Of a stretch of 8,651 bases of DNA, positions 6,471-8,651 are shown piece after piece (positions within the stretch are counted from its first letter, which is position 1; every line of letters begins with the position of its first letter). The translations under genes and the position numbers were made by a program. Below the pieces are notes generated by a model that worked only from the letters and a program-made list of their open reading frames with translations, had not been told where the DNA came from and did not search any database. Origin of the DNA: Candidatus Gastranaerophilales bacterium (GTDB lineage: Bacteria > Cyanobacteriota > Vampirovibrionia > Gastranaerophilales > Gastranaerophilaceae); assembly GCA_944324205.1 (NCBI GenBank), contig CALUVK010000057.1:1-8651 (forward strand). The letters are read 5' to 3'.

Positions 6471-6476
6471 AAGGGA
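6471..6476 (+). promoter_or_regulatory. Shine-Dalgarno-like AAGGGA for the hydrolase gene
   Basis: AAGGGA lies 10 bases ahead of the ATG at 6487, slightly far but usable. An in-frame TAG at 6481-6483 rules out any earlier start. Confidence 0.45.
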
Positions 6477-6486
6477 TATTTAGAGT

Positions 6487-8651
6487 ATGATAATCACAGT
6501 TAATAAAGTACACGAAATTAATAAGCAAACATCAACAAGTAATGTAATAGCTGCAAATAATCAATCAATTTTTAAATTTGAACAACAGCCACCAGCAGAT
6601 AGTATAATCACAAAAAGATTATGGAACGATAATACAAAAAGCCTTCTGTATGATGCTATACAGAATATGGGAATAAATAACTATACCCCATCAATTTTAA
6701 AAGATGATAATACTGCCATAGCTAAATCACAAAAGCATCTTATTGATTTAATAAAATATTATGAAGGCGATAGAAATTATTATTATGAAGCTTATACAAC
6801 ACCTTATAAGGACAAATTTGGATCGACAACGTCCGGTTTTGGAGAGCTTACAAATAAATATATGACCCAGGAAAAAGCTTATGAAAATCTCTGCAAGAAA
6901 CTAAAAAGTTATACTAACGAAGTTAGAAATCTGTTAAATAAAAAACTTGGGAAAAATACTTTTGAAAATCTTCCCTCTTCAATAAAAGAAGGGCTTATAG
7001 ATCTTTGTTATAACAAAGGGCTCGGAGCAATAAGCCAAAATGCAGATTTAATAAATGCTGTTAAAAACAAAGATTATTCAACAGTAATAGCACATCTTGT
7101 TTGTGTTTATTCCGGAAAAACAGGTGCTCCTAAAGAAGAAGATGCCGGTCTATACAAAAGAAGCCTGAATCGTGCGATTTTAGCATCTAGAGACCTTAAA
7201 GGACAGGAACTTGAACAGGCAAAACAGGAAATTGAAAAAATTTATAAAAAAGCAATAAAATGTCATGAAAATAACAAGGTTTCATTAAATGAATTAAATA
7301 AAATATATGAGCAGTTTAAGACTGGAAAAATTTCTGCAAAGTCAGTTTCAGCAGAGTCTTTTAAAGTAAAAATAGACGACAGATTTAAGGGTAAAGGTGC
7401 TTGGGCCGTTGCTCAAGCATTGTACAAATCTTTAGGGGAATCAGATACAAGTTTTCAGGATTTCTATAAAGAATTTATAGCCATAAACGGAAATTCTACG
7501 GAGATTAAAATAGGGCAAGAGGTCAAGGTGCCATATTTTAAAGAAGAAATGCAACCATCTGATTCCGTTAAGAATGTAACAAAGAATGTAGTAACGAATG
7601 TAACTAATATTGCGCCGGATAAAAATAAAAAAGAGTCTGAAGTTGAAAAACCTGGCTTCTTCAAACGAGCATGGCGCAAAATCAAACATTTTTTCAGTAA
7701 AATAGGAGATTTTTTCCGTAATCTATTCGGAATAAAGAAAAAACAAAAGGAGGTTTCTACAACAGAAGAGCCAAAGACACCTTTTGAAAAAATACTTAAA
7801 CACGGTAAAATCGTTCAGGACGGTGATTTCCAGATAATTACAATGGATTATAAAGTAAAGAAAGGTGATAATTTGTGGAACCTTTCAAGAACATATGGTA
7901 CATCAGAAGAAATTCTCTGTAATGATAACAATATAACGGATAAGAATAGCATTAATGAAGGCCAGATATTAAAAATTCAAAAGCTCGGTTATAAAGTTCA
8001 AAAGGGTGATAATCTTTTTCAGATTGCAAAGAAATTCGGGCTCTCGGTAGATATTCTAAAAGATTTGAATAACATTGAAGACGTTAATCTAATTCATGTT
8101 AATCAAATGCTTGAAATTCCAGGTTTTATCTATACAGTAAAGCCAAAAGATACACTTTATAAGATCTCAAAGCAGGTAGGAGTAAGCCTTGAAGATTTGA
8201 AAAAAATTAACGGGCTTGCCTCAGACACTATTAGACCAAACCAGAAAATAAAAATAGTTTACAATGATTCAGACTTTGCAGTATCGTCCGATAAAAGAAA
8301 AGTTTGTTTTGACCCAAAAACAAATACAAAAAAAGAAGTAATTGATATGAGAGGAGCTGCTGATTTATCAAAACGTCCGCTTTTACAGAAGAAAAGAAAG
8401 ATTAACGGACAGGTTATGGCAACTCGACAGATTTTTAATCCTACCAAAAAAGGTAGTTTATCAGGAAAGACAATTATTGTTAATGCAGGACACGGATATT
8501 CACAGGCTGGAACGGATTGCGGTGCCTTAGGAATTGGAAATATTGAAGATGAATGGCTTTTAAACTATGACAATGCTATAAGATTGAAAGACAGATTATG
8601 TGCAAAAGGGGCAAAAGTAGTATTTTTGCAAGGGCATGTTAATATTATGAT
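6487..8651 (+). CDS. Multidomain peptidoglycan hydrolase: GH24 lysozyme + LysM repeats + amidase (partial, runs off right edge)
   Basis: The frame from the ATG at 6487 stays open for 721 codons to the window end, so the C-terminus is missing. Residues 1-78 have no signal peptide and no recognisable domain. Residues about 80-240 are a GH24 phage-type lysozyme: IKYYEG with catalytic Glu93, GSTTSGFGE (T4 lysozyme Thr26 region), LIDLCYNKGLGA and GLYKRSLNRAIL. Residues about 297-349 look like a diverged LysM; 389-421 are a cationic amphipathic stretch. Three clear LysM repeats follow (about 455-498, 502-545, 549-592; each with V-K/Q-x-x-D-x-L), which bind GlcNAc in peptidoglycan. From about 660, TIIVNAGHGYSQAGTDCGAL and the later IEDEWLL match the N-acetylmuramoyl-L-alanine amidase Amidase_3 family, with zinc ligands His669 and probably Glu687. 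Together these would cleave glycan strands and stem peptides. It diverges from era and no phage genes are adjacent. A prophage-derived endolysin, an autolysin or a bacteriolytic toxin are all possible. Confidence 0.9.
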   Translation, partial: MIITVNKVHEINKQTSTSNVIAANNQSIFKFEQQPPADSIITKRLWNDNTKSLLYDAIQNMGINNYTPSILKDDNTAIAKSQKHLIDLIKYYEGDRNYYYEAYTTPYKDKFGSTTSGFGELTNKYMTQEKAYENLCKKLKSYTNEVRNLLNKKLGKNTFENLPSSIKEGLIDLCYNKGLGAISQNADLINAVKNKDYSTVIAHLVCVYSGKTGAPKEEDAGLYKRSLNRAILASRDLKGQELEQAKQEIEKIYKKAIKCHENNKVSLNELNKIYEQFKTGKISAKSVSAESFKVKIDDRFKGKGAWAVAQALYKSLGESDTSFQDFYKEFIAINGNSTEIKIGQEVKVPYFKEEMQPSDSVKNVTKNVVTNVTNIAPDKNKKESEVEKPGFFKRAWRKIKHFFSKIGDFFRNLFGIKKKQKEVSTTEEPKTPFEKILKHGKIVQDGDFQIITMDYKVKKGDNLWNLSRTYGTSEEILCNDNNITDKNSINEGQILKIQKLGYKVQKGDNLFQIAKKFGLSVDILKDLNNIEDVNLIHVNQMLEIPGFIYTVKPKDTLYKISKQVGVSLEDLKKINGLASDTIRPNQKIKIVYNDSDFAVSSDKRKVCFDPKTNTKKEVIDMRGAADLSKRPLLQKKRKINGQVMATRQIFNPTKKGSLSGKTIIVNAGHGYSQAGTDCGALGIGNIEDEWLLNYDNAIRLKDRLCAKGAKVVFLQGHVNIM

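Noticed and set aside
7441..7689. Two overlapping minus-strand open frames opposite the wall-hydrolase gene
   Set aside because: The plus-strand frame is open for 721 codons with clear domains; these are Phe/Ile-rich shadows.
8259..8447. 62-codon minus-strand open frame near the right edge
   Set aside because: Antisense to the linker between LysM and amidase domains; no start signal or motif.
6487..8651. A complete prophage at the right side
   Set aside because: Only one phage-like domain (GH24) is visible and the neighbour is era; no integrase, holin, capsid or tail gene and no attachment-site repeat can be seen in the window.

Overview
The window is strongly AT-rich DNA with standard-code genes. 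It most resembles a gut-type, non-photosynthetic relative of cyanobacteria (Vampirovibrionia/'Melainabacteria', Gastranaerophilales-like). This is an inference from three things: the cyanobacterial flavour of Era (the VDGSEPAGKGDRW stretch), a small secreted protein with a D-LERLERLE-FG motif of a kind I associate with that phylum, and a leaderless GH13 enzyme with a short N-terminal extension. An AT-rich Firmicute cannot be excluded from the sequence alone. I see no rRNA, tRNA, CRISPR array, IS element or integrase.

Layout. Positions 1-6295 carry six genes on the minus strand. Read in transcription order (right to left) they are: era (GTPase for 30S assembly); a GH13 enzyme of GlgB/TreZ type; a hairpin terminator; tsaC (tRNA threonylcarbamoyladenosine precursor synthesis); a small secreted Tyr/Arg/Asn-rich protein; a secreted TPR-like protein with a coiled coil and a strongly aromatic tail; and the start of a small membrane protein cut by the left edge. 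At about 6296-6486 lies a divergent AT-rich promoter region with an 11-bp direct repeat. From 6487 to the right edge a single reading frame stays open on the plus strand without reaching a stop. It is an unfinished multidomain cell-wall hydrolase of at least 721 residues.

How the genes relate. era and tsaC are housekeeping genes for translation and ribosome maturation. The GH13 enzyme probably works on alpha-glucan (glycogen or maltooligosaccharide) in the cytoplasm. The two signal-peptide proteins probably form a small cell-surface pair.

The most unusual item is the plus-strand gene. A GH24-type lysozyme domain, a diverged LysM-like segment, a cationic amphipathic stretch resembling a membrane-active peptide, three clear LysM repeats and an N-acetylmuramoyl-L-alanine amidase domain are fused in one protein with no signal peptide. 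Such a protein would cut both the glycan and the peptide side of peptidoglycan, and its export route is not evident from the sequence.
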